DNA of 22,090 nt from CAZOIA01 sp964579675 (lineage in GTDB: Bacteria; Planctomycetota; Phycisphaerae; UBA1845; PWPN01), in the NCBI GenBank assembly GCA_964579675.1, contig CAZOIA010000094.1, positions 1 through 22,090 on the forward strand. The letters are read 5' to 3'. The notes under the pieces are model-generated. The model saw only the letters and a program-made list of their open reading frames with translations, was not told where the DNA came from and did no database searches. The stretch's first letter is position 1. Each line of letters starts with the position of its first letter. A program made the translations under genes and the position numbers. This document shows positions 8,379 through 17,100 of this stretch, piece by piece.

Positions 8379-10604
8379 ATGAGGTCCATCCCAGTGTTGG
8401 CCGCATGTGTCGTGCTGGCCGGTTGCCGGGGCAGCGAGGACGCGGCGAAGTTCACGACCACGCCGGTTATCTCCGGGCGCCTTTGCCGCAGTGACGGCAT
8501 GGGAGTCCGCGGCGTTGCGGTCTCGGCGAGCCATGGAGGCCAAACCGACGTCACCGATGCCGATGGCTTCTATGAGGTTCGTGTTCCCTACGGCTGGTCA
8601 GGCCTGGTGCGACCCCAGAACGTGAACTACGCCTTCGTTCCCGGGAAACGCTCTTACTCGGGCGTCACGTACGACTTGGCCGACCAGGACTTCAACGCCG
8701 CGCCGGAGGTCGTGACGATCTCGGGATGCGTGCGGGACCCCGAGGGCAACGGTGTTGCAGGCGTCATCGTCTCGGCCGAAGGAACCGGCAACAGCACCGG
8801 CACCAACGCCACCGGCAAGACACGCGACGATGGCAACTACACCCTCAGGCTGCCCTTTGCGTGGTCCGGCACCGTCACGCCGGCACCTACCCGTCACTCT
8901 TTCTCGCCGCCGTCGATTACCTGCGAATCCCTGCAAACACACCTGCCCGGGCAAGACTTCACGGCGGGAGCACTGACCGATCCTGTCGTTGCCGGGGAGG
9001 TTCGCAACTGCAAGAAAGAGCCGATCGGCGGAATCACTTTGATCTTCACCGGCACCGGCTCGTCGGACGGAACAGACTTCACCACGATGACCAACCGCGA
9101 CGGCTCCTATGTGCAACTGGTCCCTGAGGGTTGGTCCGGCACCGTGACCTCTGACCCGAACCATCGGCTTGAGCCGGCCTCGAACGACTATACCGATGTC
9201 ACAGGTCCCCTCACCGGCCAGGACTACGCTGCATTCCACAACTACTTCATTTCGCCAACCGGCAGCGACAGCAAGACCACTGGAGGGATCGACCAGCCCT
9301 TTGCCACGCTCAAGAAGGCGCTCAACGCCGTCACCCCCGGCGATACGATCTACCTGCGGGCGGGTACGTACGTCGCCAACAGTACAAGCGGGTTCGCACG
9401 AGTGTCGCCCACTGCCTGCGGTCAGCCCGAGGCATACATCACTCTGCGGACCTACCCGGGGGAAAGGGCGGTTATCGACAGCAAGCAGCCCGGACTGGAC
9501 ATGAGGTGTATGTACTTCCGAGGGCTTTCCTACTGGCACGTCGTCGGGCTCGAGATCACCAACCTCACCATCCCGTTCGATATCGTGCCCGGTAAGGCAA
9601 AGGGTGGCACGCCCCAGCCTTCACACGACCTGATCTTCGAGGACTGCGAACTGCATCATCTGGGCGCACCTATCCACGCGGAGGGCAAGGCGTTCCGCAT
9701 CCGCGATAACGCACACCACATCGTCATCCGCAATTGCCGAATCCACCACGTCGCCGGCCCCGGCGTCTCGATTGCCGGGGATTGTCATGACATCCTGATC
9801 GAGGGCTGCGACAGCTACGACAACGACGACGGTCGCGGAACGGACGGCGATGCCGATGGATTCAGCGCCACGTACACGTCACGCTGGCCTTACAACATCA
9901 CTTTTCGACGCTGCCGGGCCTGGAACCTATCGGAAGACGGCTTCGACATCAAAGGGGACAACATTCTCTATGACCGATGCGCCGCGTGGAATGCCGCAGC
10001 CATCCTTTTCAAGCTGTGGAGGGTGCCGGCGCTTGAGCAGACGCGTCACGTTGTCCGCAACTGCCTTGGCTATGACGCTGGAGAGTCCTGTCTCAAGACC
10101 ATCGGCAGAAAGCTAGACGTGCAAATCCTGAACAGCACCTATGCCGCGTCGCCAACCGGCGAGGACACCGTCCTGTTCCGACGGTTGGACGATCCGGGCA
10201 CCGAGACCTCCAGGATCTTTGCCCGCAACAACATTTTCCTCCATCTCGCCGCGCAAGACGGCCCAAACCGCCGGGCCCGTGCTCTGTCGGCCGCGCCGGG
10301 CTGGGAGCTGGACATGGACTACAACGTGTACGGCGGCTCGGTCCTCCTCGGAAGAAGCACGTACAGCCCCGCGGACATCGAGGACGGCAAGCTCTTTTCT
10401 GACGAGGGTCAGGAGAAGAACGGCCGCGGATCATTCCCAGCCTTCATCGCCCCGGACAAAGGTGACTTCCATCTGGCCGAAGACGACAAGGTCGCCGGCG
10501 ACACCGGCCAAGACCTCAGCCGGCATCGCGTCACGAACGACCTCGATGGAGTAAGCCGCCCGCAAGGCGACGCGTTTGACCGGGGCTGTTACGAGCGGCG
10601 GTAA
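8379..10604 (+). CDS. Lipoprotein with three regulatory-like beta-sandwich repeats and a right-handed beta-helix
   Basis: This is a 741-residue protein. The N-terminus is a short lipoprotein signal with lipobox LAGC (Cys16). Three tandem repeats of about 82 residues follow (about 30-107, 112-195 and 199-283), each of the carboxypeptidase-regulatory-like type with a D.DG.Y core, a GWSG or AWSG motif and an ending close to GQDF.A. From about 290 the sequence has the DUF1565/pectate-lyase-like opening (YFISPTGSD, QPFATLKKALNAVTPGDTIY) and then parallel beta-helix coils with repeated HHIVIRNCRIHH-type rungs. The family binds or cleaves pectin-like or other acidic polysaccharides; no catalytic residues could be assigned. 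The C-terminus (NDLDGVSRPQGDAFDRGCYE) is the usual end for this family, so the gene appears complete although its stop lies at a sharp junction with cheW. It is likely outer-membrane anchored. Confidence 0.85.
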   Translation: MRSIPVLAACVVLAGCRGSEDAAKFTTTPVISGRLCRSDGMGVRGVAVSASHGGQTDVTDADGFYEVRVPYGWSGLVRPQNVNYAFVPGKRSYSGVTYDLADQDFNAAPEVVTISGCVRDPEGNGVAGVIVSAEGTGNSTGTNATGKTRDDGNYTLRLPFAWSGTVTPAPTRHSFSPPSITCESLQTHLPGQDFTAGALTDPVVAGEVRNCKKEPIGGITLIFTGTGSSDGTDFTTMTNRDGSYVQLVPEGWSGTVTSDPNHRLEPASNDYTDVTGPLTGQDYAAFHNYFISPTGSDSKTTGGIDQPFATLKKALNAVTPGDTIYLRAGTYVANSTSGFARVSPTACGQPEAYITLRTYPGERAVIDSKQPGLDMRCMYFRGLSYWHVVGLEITNLTIPFDIVPGKAKGGTPQPSHDLIFEDCELHHLGAPIHAEGKAFRIRDNAHHIVIRNCRIHHVAGPGVSIAGDCHDILIEGCDSYDNDDGRGTDGDADGFSATYTSRWPYNITFRRCRAWNLSEDGFDIKGDNILYDRCAAWNAAAILFKLWRVPALEQTRHVVRNCLGYDAGESCLKTIGRKLDVQILNSTYAASPTGEDTVLFRRLDDPGTETSRIFARNNIFLHLAAQDGPNRRARALSAAPGWELDMDYNVYGGSVLLGRSTYSPADIEDGKLFSDEGQEKNGRGSFPAFIAPDKGDFHLAEDDKVAGDTGQDLSRHRVTNDLDGVSRPQGDAFDRGCYERR

Positions 10605-10998
10605 GGTCCGAGAAATCATCAACATCATGGGCATCACCAGTGTGCCCCAGACGTCGGACTTCGTCGAGGGCGTCATCAACCTTCGCGGGAAAGTGATCCC
10701 CGTAGTCGATCTACGAAGCAAGTTTGGGCTGCAGCGGACCGAATACAATGATCAGACGTGCATTATCGTGGTGGATGTGGGCACGATGATGGGGATCATT
10801 GTAGACACGGTACAGGAGGTCTACGACATTTCCAGTACCAACATCGAACCGCCGCCGCAGCTTGGCGGCGGGACGGTAGACACCAGCTTTATCCTCGGCA
10901 TGGGCAAGGTGAAAGAGGACATCAAGATCCTCCTGGACATCGACAAGGTGCTGATGAGTGACGAGTTTGTTCAACTCCAGCAGGTGGGAGGAGGCTAA
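10576..10998 (+). CDS. cheW: CheW chemotaxis adaptor, N-terminally truncated
   Basis: The product matches CheW from KVREIINIMGI onward (VPQTSDFVEGVINLRGKVIP, VVDLRSKFGL, GIIVDTVQEV, a C-terminal ILLDIDKVLMSDE). CheW couples chemoreceptors to the kinase CheA. E. coli CheW has about 35 residues before the equivalent of KVREI, including the strands around EYGIDIL; here they are missing. The only upstream start is TTG at 10576, inside the end of the lipoprotein gene, and it adds only a nonsense-like MTGAVTSGG. Homology to each neighbour changes at about 10600. An internal ATG at 10627 would be shorter still. The SH3-like fold would lack its first strands, so I expect a non-functional or altered protein. 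It is the first gene of the signalling block. Confidence 0.8.
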   Translation: MTGAVTSGGKVREIINIMGITSVPQTSDFVEGVINLRGKVIPVVDLRSKFGLQRTEYNDQTCIIVVDVGTMMGIIVDTVQEVYDISSTNIEPPPQLGGGTVDTSFILGMGKVKEDIKILLDIDKVLMSDEFVQLQQVGGG

Positions 10999-11099
10999 TC
11001 ACAGGCGAGTAATCGGGCGGTCTCGAAGAACGCAGCGTCGTGTTGCTCATTCCACAGCAGCGGGCAGACCGTGCCTGAATCGTGGGTCCAAAGACAGCC

Positions 11100-11720
11100 A
11101 TGGAAAACAGCAGCACCAACACTGCGAGCTGCATCATCGTTGATGTCGCCCCGGACCGCATGGCAGCATACATCCGTCTTCGCGATGAGTGTGATATCGC
11201 GGGGTTGACGGACGAGAAGATCCTCAATGTCCTGAAGGAAGCCGGGAGGCTCGATCAGGATATGGCCTCGCGCGCCGAGGCGGTGGCGAAGATCCGGCAG
11301 ACCGCCCAGCCGCTGCTGGCCAACCAGAAGCGGTTGACCCCATCTCAAAGGGAACGCGCAACAGAGCTGTTGTGCGAAGTGGACACGATGGAATCGCAGA
11401 TCGAGGATGACGAGAAGCGCCGCGACGAGATGCTCGAGAATGCCCGGGCGGTGAACGTCCCTTCCGTTCTCGTGAGCGAGATCGCCCATCCGAGCATCAG
11501 CATCCAGATTGGACGACGCCAGACCGTGCTTCAAGCAGACCTGAAGGGCCCCGTGCGGATCGAGAAACGCAATGTGGATAACGTCACCGAGTTTGTCGCG
11601 ATCAACCAATTAACCGGATCCAGCACGGTTCTGCCCAGCGTTCACATTGAAGAAGCCAACAAGCAAGACCCTGTGTCTGAAGAGGAGGAGGGCCCTTCAG
11701 CCCATGCATCTGGTCGTTGA
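11100..11720 (+). CDS. Short FapA/DUF342-like protein lacking the central beta-helix
   Basis: The protein has 206 residues from ATG 11100; an in-frame GTG at 11082 adds six. Neither has a clear ribosome site. Residues about 8-50 (VDVAPDRMAAYIRL...LTDEKILNVLKEAG) resemble the N-terminal domain of flagellar assembly protein A. Residues about 60-125 are a charged coiled coil (QRERATELLCEVDTMESQIE). The next part (VSEIAHPSISIQIGRRQ) resembles the C-terminal FapA strand region, where related proteins have yPGv.I.IG. Typical FapA proteins are 450-700 residues long with a beta-helix between these parts, absent here. FapA-type proteins influence flagellar assembly, which fits the chemotaxis setting. 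The end overlaps cheD by 17 bases. The assignment is by remembered motifs and is moderate. Confidence 0.55.
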   Translation: MENSSTNTASCIIVDVAPDRMAAYIRLRDECDIAGLTDEKILNVLKEAGRLDQDMASRAEAVAKIRQTAQPLLANQKRLTPSQRERATELLCEVDTMESQIEDDEKRRDEMLENARAVNVPSVLVSEIAHPSISIQIGRRQTVLQADLKGPVRIEKRNVDNVTEFVAINQLTGSSTVLPSVHIEEANKQDPVSEEEEGPSAHASGR

Positions 11721-12180
11721 TATTGCCGACTTCCAGGTTTCCAACGACCCTCGGGTCGAGTTGGTGACCTACTCGCTGGGTAGCTGCATCGGCGTGGCCA
11801 TCTGGGATCCGGAGGCACGGGTGGGTGGCATGATTCACTACATGTTGCCCGAGTCGTCGCTTTCGCAGGACAAGGCGAAGGTCAACCCGGCGATGTTTGC
11901 GGATACTGGCATCCCGAAGTTGTTACGATCCGCCTACGGCCTCGGTGCGGTCAAGAAACGCCTGGTCGTTAAGGTAGCAGGAGGCTCCTCGCTGCTGGAT
12001 GACAACGGCACGTTCAATATCGGAAAGCGCAACTACCTGACGTTGCGGAAGATCTTCTGGAAAAACGGGGTTCTGATCGAGTCGGAACACGTTGGTGGGT
12101 CAATTAGCCGGACCCTGCGACTCGACGTTGGAACCGGTCGCACCACGATCAGCACTAGAGGCAAGGAGATTGAGGTGTGA
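11704..12180 (+). CDS. cheD: CheD, chemoreceptor glutamine deamidase
   Basis: The protein has 158 residues. ATG 11704 is chosen because a GGAGGAGGG run (11684-11692) precedes it and the family begins with such a MHLVVDIADF strand; the open frame back to 11647 reads through the previous gene. CheD deamidates glutamines of chemoreceptors and partners CheC. The catalytic set is visible: Thr22 and Cys28 in TYSLGSCIGVAIWD and His45 in GGMIHYMLP. This matches the Thr21/Cys27/His44 set of Thermotoga CheD offset by one. GGSISRTLRL near the C-terminus is also typical. No cheC or chemoreceptor gene is in the window, so its substrate is encoded elsewhere. Its TGA overlaps the next start in GTGA, indicating translational coupling. 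Confidence 0.92.
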   Translation: MHLVVDIADFQVSNDPRVELVTYSLGSCIGVAIWDPEARVGGMIHYMLPESSLSQDKAKVNPAMFADTGIPKLLRSAYGLGAVKKRLVVKVAGGSSLLDDNGTFNIGKRNYLTLRKIFWKNGVLIESEHVGGSISRTLRLDVGTGRTTISTRGKEIEV

Positions 12181-13061
12181 CTTGCGCAGAAGACATTCTG
12201 GCCCGTATCGCGGAGATCTCTCCGCTTCCAGGAACCGTGGTCAGGTTGATTAGCGTGATCAACGATCCGGGCAGCACGGTCCAGGACATTGTCGAGGTTA
12301 TCAAATACGACCAAGCGGTGACCAGCCAGATGTTGCGGATGTGCAATTCGACCTATTTCGGCTTGTCTCGCGAAATGCATTCGCTGAACGATGCCATGCG
12401 CTTTCTTGACACGATGAAAGTGCTTCAACTTCTGATGGCCGTCCATGGCAATGCGCTGCTCGCGAAAGGGCAGAGCGGATACGGACTGGAACCCGGGATG
12501 CTCTGGAAGCACTCCGTGGCGGCAGCGCTGGCGGCGTCGGCTTTCTCGCAGCGTGCCAGTCTCCGTAATGCCAACTTAGCATTCACCGCCGGGCTGCTGC
12601 ACGATATCGGGAAAGTGATACTCAACGAGTACGTGGCGAAGGAGTTCTCGCAAATCGCCCGGACCGTGACCGAGCAGAAAACCAGCTTTGTCGAAGCCGA
12701 GAAGCAGGTACTGGGATTCTCCCACGAGGAAATCGGGGAGAAGGTCGCCGAGAAATGGAAGCTCCCGGACCCGCTCATTCGCTGTATCCGGTACCATCAT
12801 GACCCGAGCATGCTGAAACCGGCCGATCCCCTGGTGGACATAGTCTACCTGGCCGACTGCGTTTGCCTGCTCCTGGGTATTGGACTGGGGACGGATGAAT
12901 TGCACTATCGGGCGGACCCCACGGTGATGGAACGTTACGATCTCCGCGAGTCCGATCTGGAAATCACCGGTGCTTCGATGATGAGTGAACTGAAACGTGT
13001 TGAAGAACTGTTCGCCGATACCTCGGCCGCGGGCAGCAGCAAGCAGCCCGCCGAGGGGTAG
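12177..13061 (+). CDS. HDOD-domain signalling protein with an intact HD-type residue set
   Basis: The protein has 294 residues and starts at GTG 12177, overlapping the cheD stop by four bases, with AAGGAG a few bases upstream. The N-terminal half has the HDOD signature (ISPLPGTVVRLISVINDP, IVEVIKYDQAVTSQMLRMCN). The second half has WKHS (His112), LLHDIGK (His142-Asp143), FSHEE (His183) and YHHDP (His207-208). Many HDOD proteins have lost these metal ligands and act as scaffolds; here all are kept, so a phosphohydrolase activity is possible. The C-terminal tail (AGSSKQPAEG) is low complexity. HDOD proteins often sit beside chemotaxis and flagellar genes and receive signals from response regulators. 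CheY follows 10 bases later. Confidence 0.9.
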   Translation: MTCAEDILARIAEISPLPGTVVRLISVINDPGSTVQDIVEVIKYDQAVTSQMLRMCNSTYFGLSREMHSLNDAMRFLDTMKVLQLLMAVHGNALLAKGQSGYGLEPGMLWKHSVAAALAASAFSQRASLRNANLAFTAGLLHDIGKVILNEYVAKEFSQIARTVTEQKTSFVEAEKQVLGFSHEEIGEKVAEKWKLPDPLIRCIRYHHDPSMLKPADPLVDIVYLADCVCLLLGIGLGTDELHYRADPTVMERYDLRESDLEITGASMMSELKRVEELFADTSAAGSSKQPAEG

Positions 13062-13071
13062 GAGGCCTGCG

Positions 13072-13443
13072 ATGGGACAAAAGGTTCTGATCGTGGATGA
13101 CTCGGCCGTCATCCGGCAAATGGTCAAGAAAACCATGGACAGCGACGTCATGGAGGCGGCAGACGGCGTCGAGGCGTTGAAACAGATCGGCGAGACGCGC
13201 CCCGATCTGGTGCTGATCGACTGGAACATGCCCAACATGGACGGCATTACGCTGGTCCGGAAAATCCGCGAAACCAATAAGCCCCTGCCTTTGATCATGT
13301 GTACCACCGAGGCAGAGACGAGCCGGGTGATAGAGGCCATCAAGGCCGGCGTCAACAATTACCTGGTCAAACCCTTCACCCCGGAGACATTGAAGGAAAA
13401 GGTCGAGGCCACGATGGCCAAAGTCGGGGCCGGGGTGTCCTGA
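13072..13443 (+). CDS. cheY: CheY-like stand-alone response regulator receiver
   Basis: The protein has 123 residues. ATG 13072 has GGAGG directly upstream and the product begins MGQKVLIVDDS as in CheY; the longer frame from 12997 overlaps the HDOD gene and is rejected. The acidic pair is Asp9-Asp10, the phosphorylation site is Asp50 in IDWNMPNMDG, the conserved threonine is Thr78 or Thr79 (CTTEAE) and the lysine is Lys100 (VKPF). Phosphorylated CheY normally binds the flagellar switch. The stretch VKKTMDSDVMEAADG is about three residues shorter between helix 1 and strand 2 than usual. The gene ends the compact first half of the operon; a loose segment of roughly 170 bases follows. Confidence 0.92.
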   Translation: MGQKVLIVDDSAVIRQMVKKTMDSDVMEAADGVEALKQIGETRPDLVLIDWNMPNMDGITLVRKIRETNKPLPLIMCTTEAETSRVIEAIKAGVNNYLVKPFTPETLKEKVEATMAKVGAGVS

Positions 13444-13610
13444 CATTCTGGGGCTGCGGTGACCAGCCCTTGCCCAAGGTGCCAACAGCCCCCCGGCCAG
13501 GTCGTTTGGGGTTGAGGGGCTGGACCGGAACCACTTGTGTGCACCCCCGATGCAACGGTGGCGCCAGCTTGATTCCATCCTAATCTCAGTCCTCGATCCA
13601 GCCGATTCCC
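13444..13610. other. Spacer after cheY with GGGGCTG/CAGCCCC inverted repeats
   Basis: Short complementary runs occur: GGGCTG (13451-13456) with CAGCCC (13464-13469), and CAGCCCC (13486-13492) with GGGGCTG (13516-13522). The first could form a 6-bp stem with a 7-base loop just after the cheY stop, but no U-tract follows. It may attenuate transcription or merely be GC-rich sequence. Confidence 0.3.
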
Positions 13611-13790
13611 ATGAAGAACGGGCATGGGTCACACGAGGTTATCGGGCATGCGAAGGCCCGACACTGCGCGTGCGCCAGTACCGCCCACGACGATCAGGCC
13701 GAGCGGGAGAAATGCCTGGCCGCTGCTTGCAGCGACGTCAGAGACCGAAGCCTGCTGGTCGCAGGCGAATGCCGGAAAGAAGAACTGTAA
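13611..13790 (+). CDS. Possible 59-residue small protein coupled to the next ORF
   Basis: An open frame from ATG 13611 ends at TAA 13788-13790, whose last base is the first base of the next start (TAATG). The second half reads like real coding sequence (DDQAEREKCLAAACSDVRD, RSLLVAGECRKEEL) with plausible helix-forming composition and five cysteines overall. The first half is less convincing and there is no ribosome site before ATG 13611, so it may be the surviving 3' end of a larger decayed gene. I do not recognise a family. Confidence 0.3.
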   Translation: MKNGHGSHEVIGHAKARHCACASTAHDDQAEREKCLAAACSDVRDRSLLVAGECRKEEL

Positions 13791-14188
13791 TGACGGAACA
13801 GACGAGGCTCATCAGGGGCGTATGTCTTGAGGCCGAGCCGCTGGCAGAACTGCTGGATCGCTTGGAGGTCCAACGCAACCACGAGTCCAAACCCGAACAG
13901 CGGAGGCGATTCCCTTACCGCGAGAAGTACGCGTCCACATGCGGGTTTGATGTCATCACGGAAGCCGCCAAGACAATCGAACAGATGCTGATCGACGGCC
14001 ATATTGTCCCAGACGTCGCGCACAAGGTTGAGAATCTGGTCTCATTATGTATACAAGCCCGGGCCTGTCACACGCGCGGACAGGGCGATGGGCGGGAGGG
14101 GACTACTACGGCAGGGGATCCACCATTGACGTGCTCGCCGGCCCCGCGGGCGGGCAGAGCAACGTGCAAGCATGAGACACAGGGATGA
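13790..14188 (+). CDS. Hypothetical 132-residue protein in the signalling operon
   Basis: ATG 13790 overlaps the preceding stop (TAATG) and the TGA at 14186-14188 overlaps the kinase start (ATGA). Both junctions are what one expects in an operon and support this frame. Residues 1-90 look like a soluble helical protein (EAEPLAELLDRLEVQRN, DVITEAAKTIEQMLIDGHI, VAHKVENLVSLCIQ). The basic RRRFPYRE recalls the arginine motif at the start of PilZ domains, but the rest of a PilZ domain is not seen. The last 40 residues are rich in Gly, Arg and Thr and look non-conserved. I do not recognise a family. It could be an adaptor or regulator of the downstream kinase, from position only. Confidence 0.5.
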   Translation: MTEQTRLIRGVCLEAEPLAELLDRLEVQRNHESKPEQRRRFPYREKYASTCGFDVITEAAKTIEQMLIDGHIVPDVAHKVENLVSLCIQARACHTRGQGDGREGTTTAGDPPLTCSPAPRAGRATCKHETQG

Positions 14189-17100
14189 GAAATACGATGG
14201 AACGGCTGAGAACCCATTTGCTTGTCCTGCTCACGCTCACGGTTGTGGTCTGCGCGCCGGCGCTGGGGCAAGAGCAGGATGCGACGGTGAAGATCGGCGT
14301 GCTGGCCAAGCGGGGGACGGAGCGGTGCCTGGAGAAATGGGCGCCGACGGCCGAGTACCTGACGAGCCAGATCCCCGGCCACTCGTTCACGATCGTGCCA
14401 CTGAGCTTTGGTGAGGTCAAGCCGGCCGTCGAGCGCGGCGAGGTCGATTTCATGCTGGCCAATCCCTCGTTCTACCTGGGGTTGGAGAAGCTGCATGGCG
14501 CCAACCGGATCGCGACGCTCAAGAACCGGTTATCGGAAGGCGTGTACACCATTTTCGGCGGTGTGATCTTCTACCGGGCCGACCGCGACGACATCCAGGA
14601 CCTGGACGACCTGAAGGGCAAGACCTTTATGGCCGTCAAGGAGACGTCATTCGGCGGCTGGCAGATGGCCTGGCGGGAACTGAAGGAACGCGGCATCGAT
14701 CCGTATCACGACTTCGGCGATCTGAGCTTCGGCGGCACGCACGACGCGGTGGTCCACGCGGTGCGCGACGGCAAGGTTGACGCCGGTACGGTCCGGACCG
14801 ACACGCTCGAACGAATGGCGGACGAGGGTAAGATCCGCCTGGAGGATTTCCACGCCCTAAAGCACGATCACATTGGCGAAGACGTCTGTGAGTTCCCTTT
14901 TTTGCACTCGACCGACATGTACCCCGAATGGCCGATGGCCACGCTGACTCACACCTCCAACGAGCTGGCCGAGAAGGTCGCCGTCGCCCTGATTGGCATG
15001 CCCGCGGACTGCCCGGCGGCCAAGGCGGCCAGGTGTGCGGGCTGGACGGTCCCGCTCAACTATCAGCCAGTGCACGAATGCCTCAAGGAACTCTGCGTCG
15101 GGTCTTACAAGGACTACGGCAAGGTCACGTTCGGTAATGTTCTCAGACAGTACTGGTCTTGGATCATATCGGCGTTGGCTCTGTTGACAGGCATGGCCGC
15201 GACGATCGTCTGGGCGCTAAGGCTCTTATCTCAACGCAAGCAGGGGGAGGAAACGCTGCGAGGGGCAAAGGACTACGCGGACAACATTATCAGATCAATG
15301 ATCGACCTGCTGCTGGTCGTGGCACCGGACGGCAAGATTGTCACGGTCAATGGGGCAACCTGTAAGGCGCTGGGCTATCAGGAGGATGAGCTGGTCGGGC
15401 AACCGGCGAGCCTGCTCTTCGAAGAAGAAGACGCCACCCAGTTCATCTTATCTCAGGAGGCTCTACACGTCAGGCGGACCATGTCTCGCCGTCTCGTGAA
15501 ACAAGGTTTCACTAGTGGTGTTGAGAAGTCGCTTCTGGCCAGAAGCGGTGAGAAGATTCCAGTGCTGATGTCAGGATCCGTCATGCGGGACAGGGACAAC
15601 ACGATCTGCGGGATCGTGTGCGTCGCCCAGGACATCACCAAGCGTAAGCGGGCGGAGCAAGAGCTCGCCCGCGTTGTTTCGGTGGAGCAGAACCGTGCGT
15701 ACCAGCAAGCCGAAATAGCCAAGTTCGGTCAACTCGCACTCTCAGACATATCCTTGGATGACTTGTTTGGAAAGGCCGTCGCCTTGGTTTCCCAGGTACT
15801 CGGGACGAAATACGCCAAGCTTCTGGAGCACCGGCCCGAGCAGGGGATCTTCTTCCTGCGGGCCGGCGTTGGCTGGAAGGAAGGCTGGGTCGGACACAAG
15901 TCGGTCCCCGACGGCGCCGGTTCGCAGGGCGGATACACGCTGCTGAAAGCCGAGCCGGTGATCGTTGAAGACATACACAACGAAACCAGGTTTTCCCCTC
16001 CATCCCTGCTGACCGAACACAACGCGGTCGGCGGCATGACGGTCGCCATTCCCGGCGCCGAGCGTCCCTTCGGCATCCTCGGAGTGCACACCGACCGGAT
16101 GCAACGGTTCAGCGAGGACGATGCGCACTTCCTGGAGGCGATTGCCAACGTACTGGCCGGGGTGGTTCAGCAAAGACGGGCGGAGGAGCAACTGCACCGC
16201 TCGGAGACAAAGTTCCGCACGCTGTACGATTCTTCGAGTGACGCTGTGATGCTGCTGGATGAGAAGGGCTTCTTCGACTGCAACGACGCGACGGTGTGCA
16301 TCTTCGGCTGCAAGGAAAAAGCGGAGTTCTGTTCCAAGCATCCGGCCGACATGTCCCCGCCGGCCCAGCCCTGCGGCACGGACTCGGTAACGCTGGCCAA
16401 CGAACGGATTGCCACCGCGATGAAGAACGGCAGCAACCGTTTCGAGTGGATGCACAAGCGGCTCGATACCGGCAAGCCATTCCCCGCCGAGGTGCTGCTG
16501 AATGCGATGGAGCTTGACGGGAGACAGGTGCTCCAGGCGGTGGTCCGCGACATTACCGAGCGCAAGCGGGCGGAGGAGCAGTTGGCCGAGGCCCATCAAC
16601 TGGCGACGAGCGAGGCCCACAAACTGCGTTCGATGATCGAGGGAATGGACGAAGGCGTCGTCGTCGCAGACGCCGAGGACATGGTCACCGAACTCAATGA
16701 GTGGTTCCTGGATGCGGTGGGCCTGGGACGGGACAACATCATGGGCAAGTCGCTCTGGGGATTCCACCCCGACACGGAGGGGAAGGCTCGCTTGCGAGCC
16801 GTTCTGGATGCCTTCCGCAACGGGGAGCATCGGCAGACGCATATCGTCAACCGGGAACTGCTCGGGATGCAGCTCTCCTTGCGCGCGCAGCCCATCTTTG
16901 AAAACGATCGCTATCAGGGCGTCATCCTGAATGTTATCAACGTCACCGACTTGGCCGAAGCCCGCGACGCCGCCGAGACTGCCAAGGCCGCACTTCAGGA
17001 AACCAATGCCCTGCTCGAAGAGCAAACTGCCCGGGCCAGCGACATGGCTACTCGGGCCGAAATGGCCAACGCCGCCAAGAGCGAGTTCCTGGCCAACATG

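Noticed and set aside
13450..13522. Rho-independent terminator after cheY
   Set aside because: Stems are present but there is no U-tract, and the downstream genes appear to belong to the same operon.
13535..13789. N-terminal extension of the hypothetical protein at 13790
   Set aside because: The extension is arginine-rich and compositionally unlike coding sequence; the TAATG start at 13790 is better supported.
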